Below, piece by piece: positions 36,320 to 44,434 of a stretch of DNA of 64,000 nt. The position numbers and the translations under genes are program-made. Every line of letters begins with the position of its first letter. Positions within the stretch are counted from its first letter, which is position 1. The notes under the pieces were generated by a model that was given only the letters and a program-made list of their open reading frames with translations, did not search any database and was not told the DNA's origin. Origin of the DNA: Sva-07 sp963707515 (GTDB taxonomy: Bacteria > Actinomycetota > Acidimicrobiia > Acidimicrobiales > Ilumatobacteraceae); NCBI GenBank assembly GCA_963707515.1, contig CAVPQI010000002.1, positions 372,001 through 436,000 on the forward strand. The letters run 5' to 3'.

Positions 36320-37267
36320 ATGGAAACCTCGGCCGCCCAGACCGAACTGTCGACGATGCTCTCCGAGCTGCTCGGGGGCGTCGAGATCAACGGCTTGCGC
36401 CGCTTGTCGGGTGGTGCCTCGCGAGAGACCTGGCGGTTCGAGGCCGACGACCGGCCGCTGGTGCTGCAACGTCAACGCTCCGGCGACGCCCGCGACATGC
36501 TGCTCGAGGCGGCCGTGGTCCGTGCCGCGGCAGCCGGTGGCGCCCCGGTGCCGATGCTCATCGAGGCACGCCGCCGTGACGACGGCATGTCGTTCATGGT
36601 CCTCGAAGCAATCGAGGGTGAGACGATCGCCCGCAAGATCCAGCGTGACGACGAGTTCGCCGTCGCCCGCGAGCGGCTGGTGGCCGACCTCGGTGCGGCG
36701 CTGGCCCGCATCCACCAGATCGATCCCGATGCCGTCCCCGGGCTGGTCGAGACCGACCAACTCACCTACTACACCGACGTGCTGCACACGATCGGGCAGC
36801 CGCACCCGGTCCTCGAGCTGGTCCGCAACTGGCTCATCGACCATCATCCCGAGATCCGCACGTCGCGCATCGTCCACGGCGACTTCCGCCTCGGCAACGT
36901 GATCGTCGGACCCGACGGCTTGCGCGCCGTCATCGACTGGGAACTCGCCCACCTCGGCGATCCGATGGAGGATCTCGGCTGGCTGTGCGTCAAGGCCTGG
37001 CGCTTCGGTGGCCGCCCGCCGGTCGCCGGCCTCGGCGAGTACGCCACGCTGTTCGAGGCCTACGAGGCGGCGGGCGGTGACCCGGTGGATCCCGACACCG
37101 TGCTGTGGTGGGAGGTGCTCGGCACCTGGAAGTGGGGGATCATGTGCATGCTGCAGGCGAACGCCCACCTCAGCGGCGCGTCGCGCAGCCATGAGCTGGC
37201 GGCGATCGGTCGGCGGGTGTGCGAGAACGAGTACGACCTGATGAACATGCTCGAAGGGAAGTGGTGA
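36320..37267 (+). CDS. Phosphotransferase (APH/ACAD10-like) family protein
   Basis: 315 residues with the aminoglycoside phosphotransferase fold: 'LSGGASRETWRFE' (nucleotide loop), 'MVLEAIEGETIARKI', the catalytic 'IVHGDFRLGNVIV' and the metal-binding 'VIDWELAHLGDP'. This subgroup is linked with acyl-CoA dehydrogenase partners and may phosphorylate hydroxyacyl compounds; antibiotic resistance is unlikely. The ATG at 36320 is chosen; upstream in-frame codons look non-coding. Its TGA overlaps the next start by GTGA, and the DUF6285 partner is a known neighbour of this kinase type. Confidence 0.83.
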   Translation: METSAAQTELSTMLSELLGGVEINGLRRLSGGASRETWRFEADDRPLVLQRQRSGDARDMLLEAAVVRAAAAGGAPVPMLIEARRRDDGMSFMVLEAIEGETIARKIQRDDEFAVARERLVADLGAALARIHQIDPDAVPGLVETDQLTYYTDVLHTIGQPHPVLELVRNWLIDHHPEIRTSRIVHGDFRLGNVIVGPDGLRAVIDWELAHLGDPMEDLGWLCVKAWRFGGRPPVAGLGEYATLFEAYEAAGGDPVDPDTVLWWEVLGTWKWGIMCMLQANAHLSGASRSHELAAIGRRVCENEYDLMNMLEGKW

Positions 37268-37617
37268 TCGCCGTGCCGTCGCCTCATGACGCCCCGTCGC
37301 TGCTGGAGCTCGTCACCGCAGTGCGCGAGTGGATCGACAAGGACGTGATGGCCGGCACGGAGGGTCGGCTGCAGTTCCACGCTCGCGTGGCGTCGAACAT
37401 GCTCGGCATGGTCGAGCGCGAGATCGAGGTCGGTGGGGAGCAGTCCGCCGCACATCGGGAGCGCCTCGCCCGCCTCGGTGTCGCCGACGACGCCGAGCTC
37501 GCCGCGGCGATCCGTGACCGCACCTTCGACGGTGACCCGGAGGAGTTGCGGGCGCTGCTGCTCGAGTCGGTGGTCGACAAGTTGGCGGTCGCCAACCCGC
37601 GCTACCTCTCCCGCTGA
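37264..37617 (+). CDS. DUF6285 family protein
   Basis: 117 residues, helical: 'LLELVTAVREWIDKDVM', 'FHARVASNMLGMVEREIEVG' and 'LLLESVVDKLAVANPRYLSR'. The pattern matches DUF6285, usually encoded beside APH-like kinases as here. Its GTG overlaps the kinase stop (GTGA, 37264-37267), so translation is coupled. Its end overlaps rlmN on the other strand by 16 bp. No biochemical role is known. Confidence 0.75.
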   Translation: MIAVPSPHDAPSLLELVTAVREWIDKDVMAGTEGRLQFHARVASNMLGMVEREIEVGGEQSAAHRERLARLGVADDAELAAAIRDRTFDGDPEELRALLLESVVDKLAVANPRYLSR

Positions 37618-38696
37618 CGGCGCGACGGCGACAGCACCACCGGTTGGCCGGCGGCGAGCTGACCGCAGGCGGCGTCGATGTCGGTGCCACGGTTGTGGCG
37701 CACGGTGGCGTTGGCCCCCAGCTCGACGAGCCGGTCGCAGAATGCGTCGACACGCGCTCGCGGGGTGCCGCGGGTCGGGTATCCCGGCGTCGGGTTCAGC
37801 GGGATCAGGTTGACGTGGGCGTGCGGTGCCAGCCGGCGACACAGCGCGGCCAACTCCTCGGCGTCGCGGTCGCGATCGTTGACGCCGTCGATCATCGCCC
37901 ACTCGAAGCTGATCCGCCGGCCCTTGGCGGCGAGGTAGTCGTCGCAGGTCGCCATCAGATCCTCGATCGGGTAGCGGCGGTTGATCGGCACCAGCTCGTC
38001 GCGCAGTTCGTCGTTGGCGGCATGCAACGACACCGCCAGGTTGACGGGCAGCGGGCGTTCCTTCAGCGAGCGGATGCCCGGCAGGAGACCGACGGTCGAG
38101 ATCGTGATGTGGCGGGCGGACAACCCGAGGTCGCCGTGGAAGCGCTCGACCGCCGTCCAGACGGCGTCGAGGTTGGCCATCGGCTCGCCCATGCCCATGA
38201 ACACGATGTTGGACACCCGTCGACCGGATTCCTTGGCCCGCTGCGCGGCGCGCACCACCTGTTCGATGATCTCGCCCGCCGTGAGGTGGCGGGTGAAGCC
38301 TGCCTGTCCGGTGGCGCAGAAGCCGCACGCCATGGCGCAGCCGGCCTGGCTGCTGACGCACACCGTCGCCCGATCGGGGTAGAGCATCAGCACGGTCTCG
38401 ACCCGGCTCCCGCCGGCCAGCTCCCACAGGAACTTGACCGTGTCGCCGCGATCGCTCACCGACTCGAGCACCGGTGTGAGCGCCGTCGGCAAGGCGCTGT
38501 CGAGCCGCTCACGCAGCGCCTTCGGCAGCGTGCTGATCTCGGTGGGGTCGAGCAGCTGGCGGTACATGCCGTCCCACAGCTGGTCGAGGCGATAGCGCTG
38601 CTCGCCGTCGAGCACCGCTGCCAGCTCGTCGCGGTCGATGCCGTAGCGGCTCGGCGCCGGCGCCGTCGGCGGTGTCATCGTCGTCGTGGTCGTCAT
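37602..38696 (-). CDS. rlmN: Dual-specificity RNA methyltransferase RlmN
   Basis: Radical SAM enzyme that methylates C2 of A2503 in 23S rRNA and A37 in some tRNAs. 364 residues. The cluster motif is CAMACGFC. Also visible are 'FMGMGEPMANLDAV', 'ISTVGLLPGIRSL', 'VNLAVSLHAANDELR', 'EWAMIDGVND' and a C-terminal Cys in 'GTDIDAACGQL', the methyl-carrying Cys. The ATG at 38696 begins a run of Thr codons. It is the last gene of mshD-pepF-rlmN and is joined to pepF by a four-rung mini-ORF chain. Confidence 0.93.
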   Translation of the reverse strand: MTTTTTMTPPTAPAPSRYGIDRDELAAVLDGEQRYRLDQLWDGMYRQLLDPTEISTLPKALRERLDSALPTALTPVLESVSDRGDTVKFLWELAGGSRVETVLMLYPDRATVCVSSQAGCAMACGFCATGQAGFTRHLTAGEIIEQVVRAAQRAKESGRRVSNIVFMGMGEPMANLDAVWTAVERFHGDLGLSARHITISTVGLLPGIRSLKERPLPVNLAVSLHAANDELRDELVPINRRYPIEDLMATCDDYLAAKGRRISFEWAMIDGVNDRDRDAEELAALCRRLAPHAHVNLIPLNPTPGYPTRGTPRARVDAFCDRLVELGANATVRHNRGTDIDAACGQLAAGQPVVLSPSRRQRER

Positions 38697-38740
38697 CGGG
38701 TCCTCATCGGGTGTTCACCGCGTCTTCACTGCGTCTTCAC
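38693..38740 (-). repeat. Four-rung 11-bp mini-ORF ladder between pepF and rlmN
   Basis: On the minus strand, starts lie at 38740 (GTG), 38729 (GTG), 38718 (GTG), 38707 (ATG) and 38696 (rlmN ATG), exactly 11 nt apart. Each rung has four sense codons and a TGA: VKTQ, VKTR, VNTR, MRTR. Each TGA overlaps the next start by GTGA or ATGA. The first GTG overlaps the pepF stop and the last TGA overlaps the rlmN ATG. Confidence 0.85.
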
Positions 38741-40587
38741 TGGGGGAGTCCCGCAGCGCCGTCCACACCGGGCGCTCCACGTGCGGCGGCGAGTGCCGTG
38801 TAGTCGGCGATGCGGCCGCGGATCACGTCGACGCTGGCCGTCCAGAACGCCTCGTCGGTGACGTCGAGGCCGAACGATGCACCGAGCTGTTCGGCGGTGT
38901 CCATTCCGGCGCGAGAGAGGAGTTCGTCGTAGCCGGCGCGGAAGCGTTCGGGGTCCTTGCGGTACTCGGCGAACAACCCCAGCCCGAACAGCAGGCCGTA
39001 GGTGTAGGGCCAGTTGTAGAAGTGCGAGCTGTAGTAGTGCGGCTTGAGCAACCACATGTACGGGTGGGCCGTGCGCTGGTCGAGCCCGTCGCCATACGCC
39101 TCTGCCTGGGCGGCGGTCATCAGCTCGCACAGCTCGGCCGGGCTGAGGGTCCGGCGCAGGCGGCGAGCGAAGACCTCGGTCTCGAACAGGAACCGTGAGT
39201 GGATGTCGACGATCACCTGGTTCGTGCCTTGCAGGTCGACGTCGAGCTGCACCAGCCGGTCGTCACCCGTCATGCGCGCCAGGCCGGCCTCGACGACCAG
39301 CGTCTCGCAGAAGATGCTCGCCGTCTCGGCGAGGGCCATCGGGAACTGGCGCTGCAGCGCCGTGCGGTGGGCAACGGTGGTGTTGTGATAGGCGTGACCG
39401 AGCTCGTGGGCCGTCGTCTGGGTCGCGTCGGCCGAGCCCGACCAGTTGAGCAGGACCAGCGAACGATCGCCGACGAAACGAGCGCAGAAAGCGCCTCCGG
39501 TCTTGCCGGGCCGCGGTTCGGCGTCGATCCAACGCTCGTCGAGGGCGCGATCGACGAGCACGCCGAGCGGGCTGCTGTACTCGTTGAACGCCGCACGGAC
39601 GGTGCCGATGCCGTCGTCCCACGAGACCGCCCCGTCGGCGAACGGCAAGGGGGCGACGAGGTCCCACCAGGGCAGGCCGGCGGCGGGGTCGTGACCGTGC
39701 AACGAGGCCTTGACGCGCATCCAGCGGCGGAGGTCGGGGAGGCCGCCGGCAACCGCCGACTGCATCGCCTCGAACGTCGGCCGGCTGACGCTGTTGGCGA
39801 ACAGCGAGGCGTCGAGCGGCGAGGCCCAGCGGCGACGCCGGTTGAGGGCGTGCGCTTCGCCCTTGATGGCGTTCATCGCCGCGGCGACCGGCACCTCGAT
39901 CGTCGGCCAGGTGGCCAGCTCGGCGTCGTAGGCGGCGCGCCGAACGGCGGGGTCGGGATCGTTGGCGAGGCCACGCACGGCGGGCATCGGCAGGTGTTCG
40001 GTCCCCGCCGGGAGCACGACGTCGGCGCTGAGCTGCGATGTCACGTCGGCGTGCAGGCGGGCCCACGCGCCCGAACCGGTCAACGACAGCTCGGCGGCGA
40101 GGTGCTCCTCGGCCTCGGACATCTGATGGTCGGCGCGGGCGGCGAGACGGGTGAGCGGCCCGTGGTGGTCGGCGACCTCGGGGCTCAACTCGGCGAGCTC
40201 GTCGACGCCGAGGGCGGCAACCCAGTCGGCGAGCCGGGCGGACAAGGGACGCAGCGTGGCGTCGAGCTGGCGAGCTTCGCTGAACGCGGCTTGTGCTCGC
40301 TGGTCGCGCGAGTCGGTGGCGACGGTGGCGTACACGTAGGTGCGCAGCACGTTGACGTCGTCGGTGACCCGGTTGAGCTCGCGCAACGCCCGCTCGGCGT
40401 GTTCGGCGTCGTCGATGGTGGGAGGTCGCGACGTGACGCTGCGGATACCGAGCTCGTCGAAGAGGGCGACCATGCGATCGACGTCGGCGCCGGCTCGTTC
40501 CAGGGCACCGACGAACGAGCGCGCTTCGAGCGACTCGTGCACGTCGGCGACGCTCCAGCGGGGGAGTGACTCCTTGATGGCGGTCAC
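38737..40587 (-). CDS. M3 family oligoendopeptidase (PepF-like)
   Basis: 616 residues. The zinc protease motif HELGH is in 'QTTAHELGHAYHN', with the downstream Glu in 'ALAETASIFCETLVV'. The C-terminal 'LLKPHYYSSHFYNWPYTYG' is typical of oligoendopeptidase F. It cuts short peptides in the cytoplasm. The start GTG at 40587 overlaps the mshD stop (GTGA), so it is the second gene of a coupled operon. The 3' end leads into the mini-ORF ladder to rlmN. Confidence 0.88.
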   Translation of the reverse strand: MTAIKESLPRWSVADVHESLEARSFVGALERAGADVDRMVALFDELGIRSVTSRPPTIDDAEHAERALRELNRVTDDVNVLRTYVYATVATDSRDQRAQAAFSEARQLDATLRPLSARLADWVAALGVDELAELSPEVADHHGPLTRLAARADHQMSEAEEHLAAELSLTGSGAWARLHADVTSQLSADVVLPAGTEHLPMPAVRGLANDPDPAVRRAAYDAELATWPTIEVPVAAAMNAIKGEAHALNRRRRWASPLDASLFANSVSRPTFEAMQSAVAGGLPDLRRWMRVKASLHGHDPAAGLPWWDLVAPLPFADGAVSWDDGIGTVRAAFNEYSSPLGVLVDRALDERWIDAEPRPGKTGGAFCARFVGDRSLVLLNWSGSADATQTTAHELGHAYHNTTVAHRTALQRQFPMALAETASIFCETLVVEAGLARMTGDDRLVQLDVDLQGTNQVIVDIHSRFLFETEVFARRLRRTLSPAELCELMTAAQAEAYGDGLDQRTAHPYMWLLKPHYYSSHFYNWPYTYGLLFGLGLFAEYRKDPERFRAGYDELLSRAGMDTAEQLGASFGLDVTDEAFWTASVDVIRGRIADYTALAAARGAPGVDGAAGLPQ

Positions 40588-41540
40588 GAGCGGGCCCGCT
40601 CGATGTCGTGGGGTGCGTGGTCGCCGTCTGCTGCGGCAACGTCGACCTCGAAGGCGACGTTCGTCGAGTGCACGGTGAAGCCGATCCGCTCGTAGGTCGC
40701 GACGGCGGCGGTGTTGTCGGCATCGACGAACAACATCCCGTTGGTGATGCCCCGGTCGGCGAGCGATTCGAGCCCGGCCAGTGTCAGCTGCGTGCCGAGG
40801 CCGAGTCGATGGAAGTCGGGGTCGACGGCGATGACGTAGATCTCACCGAGTGCCTCGTGGCCGAGCTCGGCGGGGTGGATCTTCGTCCAGCAGAACCCGG
40901 CCATGCGGCCGTCACGCTCGTGAACACGGAACCCGTCGGGATCGAACCACGGCTCGGCCTGGCGGGTGCGCAGCGTCTGCAGCGTCCAGCCACCCTGCTC
41001 GCGGTGCCCGGCGAAGGCACGGTTGTTGACCCGCAGCCATTCCTCGTCGTCGTCACCGGGACGGAACGAGCGGGTCTCGATCGTGACCTCGATGCCGGTC
41101 GGCAGCGGCCGCCGCATCTGCAACAGCCGCCGCTGCTCGCGCATGCCGGCGCGTTCGGCGAGCTCGACGTGTACCGGCGACGGCTCGTCCACCCACCACA
41201 CGATCGTCCCGCCGCCGTCGGCGGCGACCACCTCCCGTGCTGCGGCGAGCAGTTCCGGGGCGATCTCGGCGAGCTCGTCGCGGTGGTGCGGATGGACGAC
41301 CAACTCGAACACGTCGACGTCGTTGCCACGCGAGATCTGGGCGTAGGCGCTCGGGTGGTCGTGGCCCGGTTCGGTGGCGAGCAGCGCCGCGAACCCATCG
41401 GTACCGCCGTTGACGAGGTCGAGATAGAGGTGGTCCGACAGCGACCGGCGACCGTCGGTGCGTGCTGCGTCGTCGAGAAGGTCGCGCACCGTGGTGATGT
41501 CGGCGTCGTCCATCTGCCGTTTGATCTCGAGTCGGCGCAT
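40584..41540 (-). CDS. mshD: Mycothiol synthase
   Basis: Acetylates the cysteine of Cys-GlcN-Ins to finish mycothiol, the actinobacterial thiol. About 318 residues with two GNAT domains. The C-terminal one is clear: 'WLRVNNRAFAGHREQGGWT', 'DGFRVHERDGRMAGFCWTK', 'GEIYVIAVDPDFHRLGLGTQL' (acetyl-CoA loop) and 'LFVDADNTAAVATYERIGF'. The ATG at 41540 starts the first domain; the open frame extends further upstream but through the candidate RNA promoter. First gene of the mshD-pepF-rlmN operon. Confidence 0.87.
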   Translation of the reverse strand: MRRLEIKRQMDDADITTVRDLLDDAARTDGRRSLSDHLYLDLVNGGTDGFAALLATEPGHDHPSAYAQISRGNDVDVFELVVHPHHRDELAEIAPELLAAAREVVAADGGGTIVWWVDEPSPVHVELAERAGMREQRRLLQMRRPLPTGIEVTIETRSFRPGDDDEEWLRVNNRAFAGHREQGGWTLQTLRTRQAEPWFDPDGFRVHERDGRMAGFCWTKIHPAELGHEALGEIYVIAVDPDFHRLGLGTQLTLAGLESLADRGITNGMLFVDADNTAAVATYERIGFTVHSTNVAFEVDVAAADGDHAPHDIERARS

Positions 41541-41646
41541 GGTGTCGAGGGTATCGGCCGTCGGACGGGCGCTCGGGCGCCGCCACGCAGCGCGTTCGGC
41601 CACGTTGTCCATGGCCTTTGCGGAGGCGCCGGTGTATAGTTTCATT

Positions 41647-41745
41647 CAACCAGGTTCCCGCCACCTGGTTTGCTGCGACGGCAGGGATCCGCCTCCCGCC
41701 TCGCACTGTGCGACGGCCCCTCCCACCAGGGGCCGTCGCCGCTTT
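41647..41745 (+). ncRNA. Candidate ~100-nt small RNA
   Basis: A TATAGT box at 41635-41640 is followed seven bases later by a perfect 8-bp hairpin (AACCAGGT 41648-41655 / ACCTGGTT 41663-41670) with a C-rich loop. Next come weak stems at 41673-41684 and 41702-41712, then a strong terminator hairpin. No ORF is seen on this strand here. Two hairpins with C-rich loops recall the actinobacterial 6C RNA, but the six-C loop is not present, so it is only a resemblance. It could also be a leader or a fortuitous structure. Confidence 0.38.
41711..41745 (+). terminator. Rho-independent terminator of the candidate small RNA
   Basis: Arms CGACGGCCCCT (41711-41721) and AGGGGCCGTCG (41728-41738) pair over 11 bp around a 6-nt loop and are followed by CCGCTTTT on the plus strand. 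No T-run follows on the minus strand, so it acts on a plus-strand transcript that starts inside the intergenic region. Confidence 0.65.
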
Positions 41746-41772
41746 TCGGGTCTGAACTGGGGTGACGCTCGG

Positions 41773-41976
41773 TCAGCCGATCGCCTTGAGCGCCCGCTGG
41801 AGGGTGCGTTCGGCGTTGCGCAACTGGCGCTCGGCCTCGTGGATGGCGGTGACCACGTCGTCACGCTCCGTGCCGACATACGGCACCGCCAGGTCGGCGA
41901 CGCGGGCGCGGTACTGGGCGACGTGGTCCGTGATGGCGGCCAGTTCGGCAGCGGTCGATTCCAGCGATCCCGGCAT
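41773..41976 (-). CDS. Small coiled-coil hypothetical protein
   Basis: 67 residues, almost wholly helical with heptad-like spacing ('AAELAAITDHVAQYRARVADL', 'VVTAIHEAERQLRNAERTLQ'). No family is recognised. It is divergent from hisC with 69 bp between the starts. Codon use (G or C at third positions) supports a real gene. Confidence 0.6.
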   Translation of the reverse strand: MPGSLESTAAELAAITDHVAQYRARVADLAVPYVGTERDDVVTAIHEAERQLRNAERTLQRALKAIG

Positions 41977-42045
41977 CGGTCCAACCTACCGGCGCCGGGC
42001 AATCGCACCGGGAGCCACCGGGGACCTCCCTCTACACTGCCCGAG

Positions 42046-43155
42046 GTGATCCCCGTCCGCCCCGATCTGCGCACCCTCGAGGGATACCACTCGGCGCAGG
42101 TCGACGTGCGGGTGCGGCTGAACACCAACGAGTCGCCGCAGGCGCCGCCGTCGGCCTTCCGCGACGCGTTCGCTGCAGAGGCGTCGCGCGTCGAGTGGCA
42201 TCGCTACCCGGATCGCGCCGCGACCGCACTGCGCGAAGCGATCGCCGAGCAGCACCAGGTCGAGCCTGCCCAGGTGTTCGCCGCCAACGGGTCCAACGAG
42301 GTGTTGCAGACCGTGCTGCTGGCGTATGCCGGCCCGGGTCGGACGGTCGCCACGTTCGAACCGACCTATCAGATGCACGCCCAGATCGCCCGGATCACCG
42401 GCGCCCGCGTCGTCGAAGGTGAACGCGGCGAGGACTTCACGCTCGACCCGGCCGAGGTCGAGCGGGTGCTCACCGAGGCCGAGCCGCACGTGGTGTTCCT
42501 CACCTCACCGAACAACCCGACCGGCATCGTCGAGCCGCCCGAGCGAGTTCGCCAGCTGCTCGAGCTGGCACCCGGCCTGGTGGTCGTCGACGAGGCCTAC
42601 GCCCAGTTCGCTCCGTGGACAGCGCTCGACCTCGTCGCCGAGGACCGGCCGCTGGTGGTCACCCGCACGTTCTCCAAGACGTGGTCGATGGCAGGTGCCC
42701 GGCTGGGCTACCTGATCGGCCCGACCTGGCTCGTCGCCGAGCTCGACAAGGTCGTGTTGCCGTACCACCTCGACACGTTGAAGCAGATCGCCGGCCGGCT
42801 GGCGCTGCAGTTCACCGGCGAGATGAACGAACGCGTCGCCCAGATCGTCCACGAGCGCGACGTCATCGAGCGCGGGCTCGCCGAGCTCGGCGTCGAGGTG
42901 TTCCCGAGCGGCGCCAACTTCGTGCTCTTCCGGGTGCCCGCCGACTCTCCGACCGGTCGCCAGGTGTGGGACGGGCTCGTCGAGCGTGGCGTGCTGATCC
43001 GCGACTGCACCACCTGGCCGCGCCTCGACGGGTGCCTGCGGGTGACGGTCGGGACACCCGACGAGAACGCCCAGTTCCTCGCCGCACTGGCTGCCGTGCT
43101 GGCGGGCGAACCCGCCACGCTGCCGCCCGCACACACCTCCGGAGCCCCCGCATGA
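42046..43155 (+). CDS. hisC: Histidinol-phosphate aminotransferase
   Basis: PLP enzyme that converts imidazole-acetol phosphate and glutamate to histidinol phosphate. 369 residues: 'VRLNTNESPQAPP' at the N-terminus, 'FAANGSNEVLQTVLLAY', 'FLTSPNNPTG', 'VVVDEAYAQFA' and the PLP lysine in 'TRTFSKTWSMAGARLGY'. Start GTG at 42046. It is the first gene of the his cluster; its TGA overlaps the hisB ATG by 4 nt. Confidence 0.92.
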   Translation: MIPVRPDLRTLEGYHSAQVDVRVRLNTNESPQAPPSAFRDAFAAEASRVEWHRYPDRAATALREAIAEQHQVEPAQVFAANGSNEVLQTVLLAYAGPGRTVATFEPTYQMHAQIARITGARVVEGERGEDFTLDPAEVERVLTEAEPHVVFLTSPNNPTGIVEPPERVRQLLELAPGLVVVDEAYAQFAPWTALDLVAEDRPLVVTRTFSKTWSMAGARLGYLIGPTWLVAELDKVVLPYHLDTLKQIAGRLALQFTGEMNERVAQIVHERDVIERGLAELGVEVFPSGANFVLFRVPADSPTGRQVWDGLVERGVLIRDCTTWPRLDGCLRVTVGTPDENAQFLAALAAVLAGEPATLPPAHTSGAPA

Positions 43156-43775
43156 CCAGCACCGCCGACGTCCAGGCCCGCCCCACGCGCACCGCCCGCC
43201 GCAGTCGCAGCACGAAGGAGACGACGATCGAGATCGTCATCGATCTCGACGGCACCGGTCGCACCGACGTGTCGACCGGCATCCCGTTCTACGACCACAT
43301 GCTCGATCAGCTCGGTCGTCACGGCGGCTTCGACCTGACGGTGCACGCCGACGGCGACCTCCACATCGACACCCACCACACCGTCGAGGACGTGGCGATC
43401 GCCCTCGGCGAGGCGTTCGCCGAAGCGCTCGGCGACAAGGCCGGCGTGCGCCGCTTCGCCAGCGGTCGCTACCCGCTCGACGAGGCGCTGATCGACGTCG
43501 CCCTCGACCTGTCCGGGCGTCCGCACGTCGAGTGGCTCGTGCCGATGCCCGAGAGCCTGCCGCTCGGCTCGCCCGCCTTCGACCCGCAACTCACCGAGCA
43601 CGCGGTGTCGTCGTTCGCCACCTCGGCGGGCATCACACTCCACGTCGAGCTCATCCGCGGTCGCAACACCCACCACATCATCGAAGCGACGTTCAAGGGC
43701 CTCGCCCGCACGCTGCGCGACGCGGTGCGCATCGACGGCTCGGCCGGCATCCCGTCGACCAAGGGCGTCCTGTGA
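43152..43775 (+). CDS. hisB: Imidazoleglycerol-phosphate dehydratase
   Basis: Monofunctional IGPD, 207 residues, without the phosphatase domain of the E. coli enzyme. The manganese-binding His motifs are seen in 'GIPFYDHMLDQLGRHGGFD', 'HIDTHHTVEDVAIALGEA', 'FFATSAGITLHVE'-like spacing and 'GRNTHHIIEATFKGLARTL'. An Arg/Thr-rich N-terminal tail precedes the fold. It has 4-nt overlaps with hisC (ATGA) and hisH (GTGA). Confidence 0.93.
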   Translation: MTSTADVQARPTRTARRSRSTKETTIEIVIDLDGTGRTDVSTGIPFYDHMLDQLGRHGGFDLTVHADGDLHIDTHHTVEDVAIALGEAFAEALGDKAGVRRFASGRYPLDEALIDVALDLSGRPHVEWLVPMPESLPLGSPAFDPQLTEHAVSSFATSAGITLHVELIRGRNTHHIIEATFKGLARTLRDAVRIDGSAGIPSTKGVL

Positions 43776-44434
43776 CCCGGCCGTTGATCGCCGTCCTCGA
43801 CTACGGCATCGGCAACCTCCATTCGGCACAGAAGGCGCTCGAGCGCGAGGGTGCCGACGCCCGGTTGACTGCCGACCCGGCGCTCATCGCCGACGCCGAC
43901 GGTGTCGTGCTCCCCGGCGTCGGCGCGTTCGGTGCCTGCATGGATGCGCTGCGGGCCGCCGGTCTCGAAGATCCGGCACACGCCGCGGTGGCCTCGGGTC
44001 GTCCGTTCCTCGGCATCTGCGTCGGCATGCAGATGCTCTTCTCGCGCTCCGAGGAGGACGACGCGGCACGTGGGCTCGACGTCATTGCCGGCACCGTGTC
44101 GTGGATCCCGCCCGGTCCGAAGATCCCGCAGATGCAGTGGAACCGCCTGCAGATCGTGCGTGACGACCCGATGCTGCGCGGCCTCGGCGACGAGGCGTTC
44201 GTCTACTTCGTCCACTCCCTCCACGGCGTTCCGGATGACCCCGCCGTGGTCGCCGCGACCGTCGAGTACGGCACGACGATCAACGCCGCCTTCCGCGCCG
44301 CCAACGTGTTCGCCGTGCAGTTCCACCCCGAGAAGTCGAGCCTCCCCGGGCTCCGCTTGCTGGCCAACTTCGTGGACGGCTGCACCGCCGCCACGGCGTC
44401 CACCGACGGCAGCGTGGCGGGGCAGCGGCGATGA
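43772..44434 (+). CDS. hisH: Imidazole glycerol phosphate synthase, glutaminase subunit
   Basis: Supplies ammonia from glutamine to HisF. 220 residues of class I glutamine amidotransferase: the nucleophile Cys is in 'GICVGMQMLF', the oxyanion region in 'LPGVGAFGACM', and the His-Glu pair in 'FAVQFHPEKS'. 'VFVYFVHSLHG'-like spacing near residue 145 is typical of HisH. It starts with GTG overlapping the hisB stop. Its partner HisF is two genes downstream. Confidence 0.92.
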   Translation: MTRPLIAVLDYGIGNLHSAQKALEREGADARLTADPALIADADGVVLPGVGAFGACMDALRAAGLEDPAHAAVASGRPFLGICVGMQMLFSRSEEDDAARGLDVIAGTVSWIPPGPKIPQMQWNRLQIVRDDPMLRGLGDEAFVYFVHSLHGVPDDPAVVAATVEYGTTINAAFRAANVFAVQFHPEKSSLPGLRLLANFVDGCTAATASTDGSVAGQRR

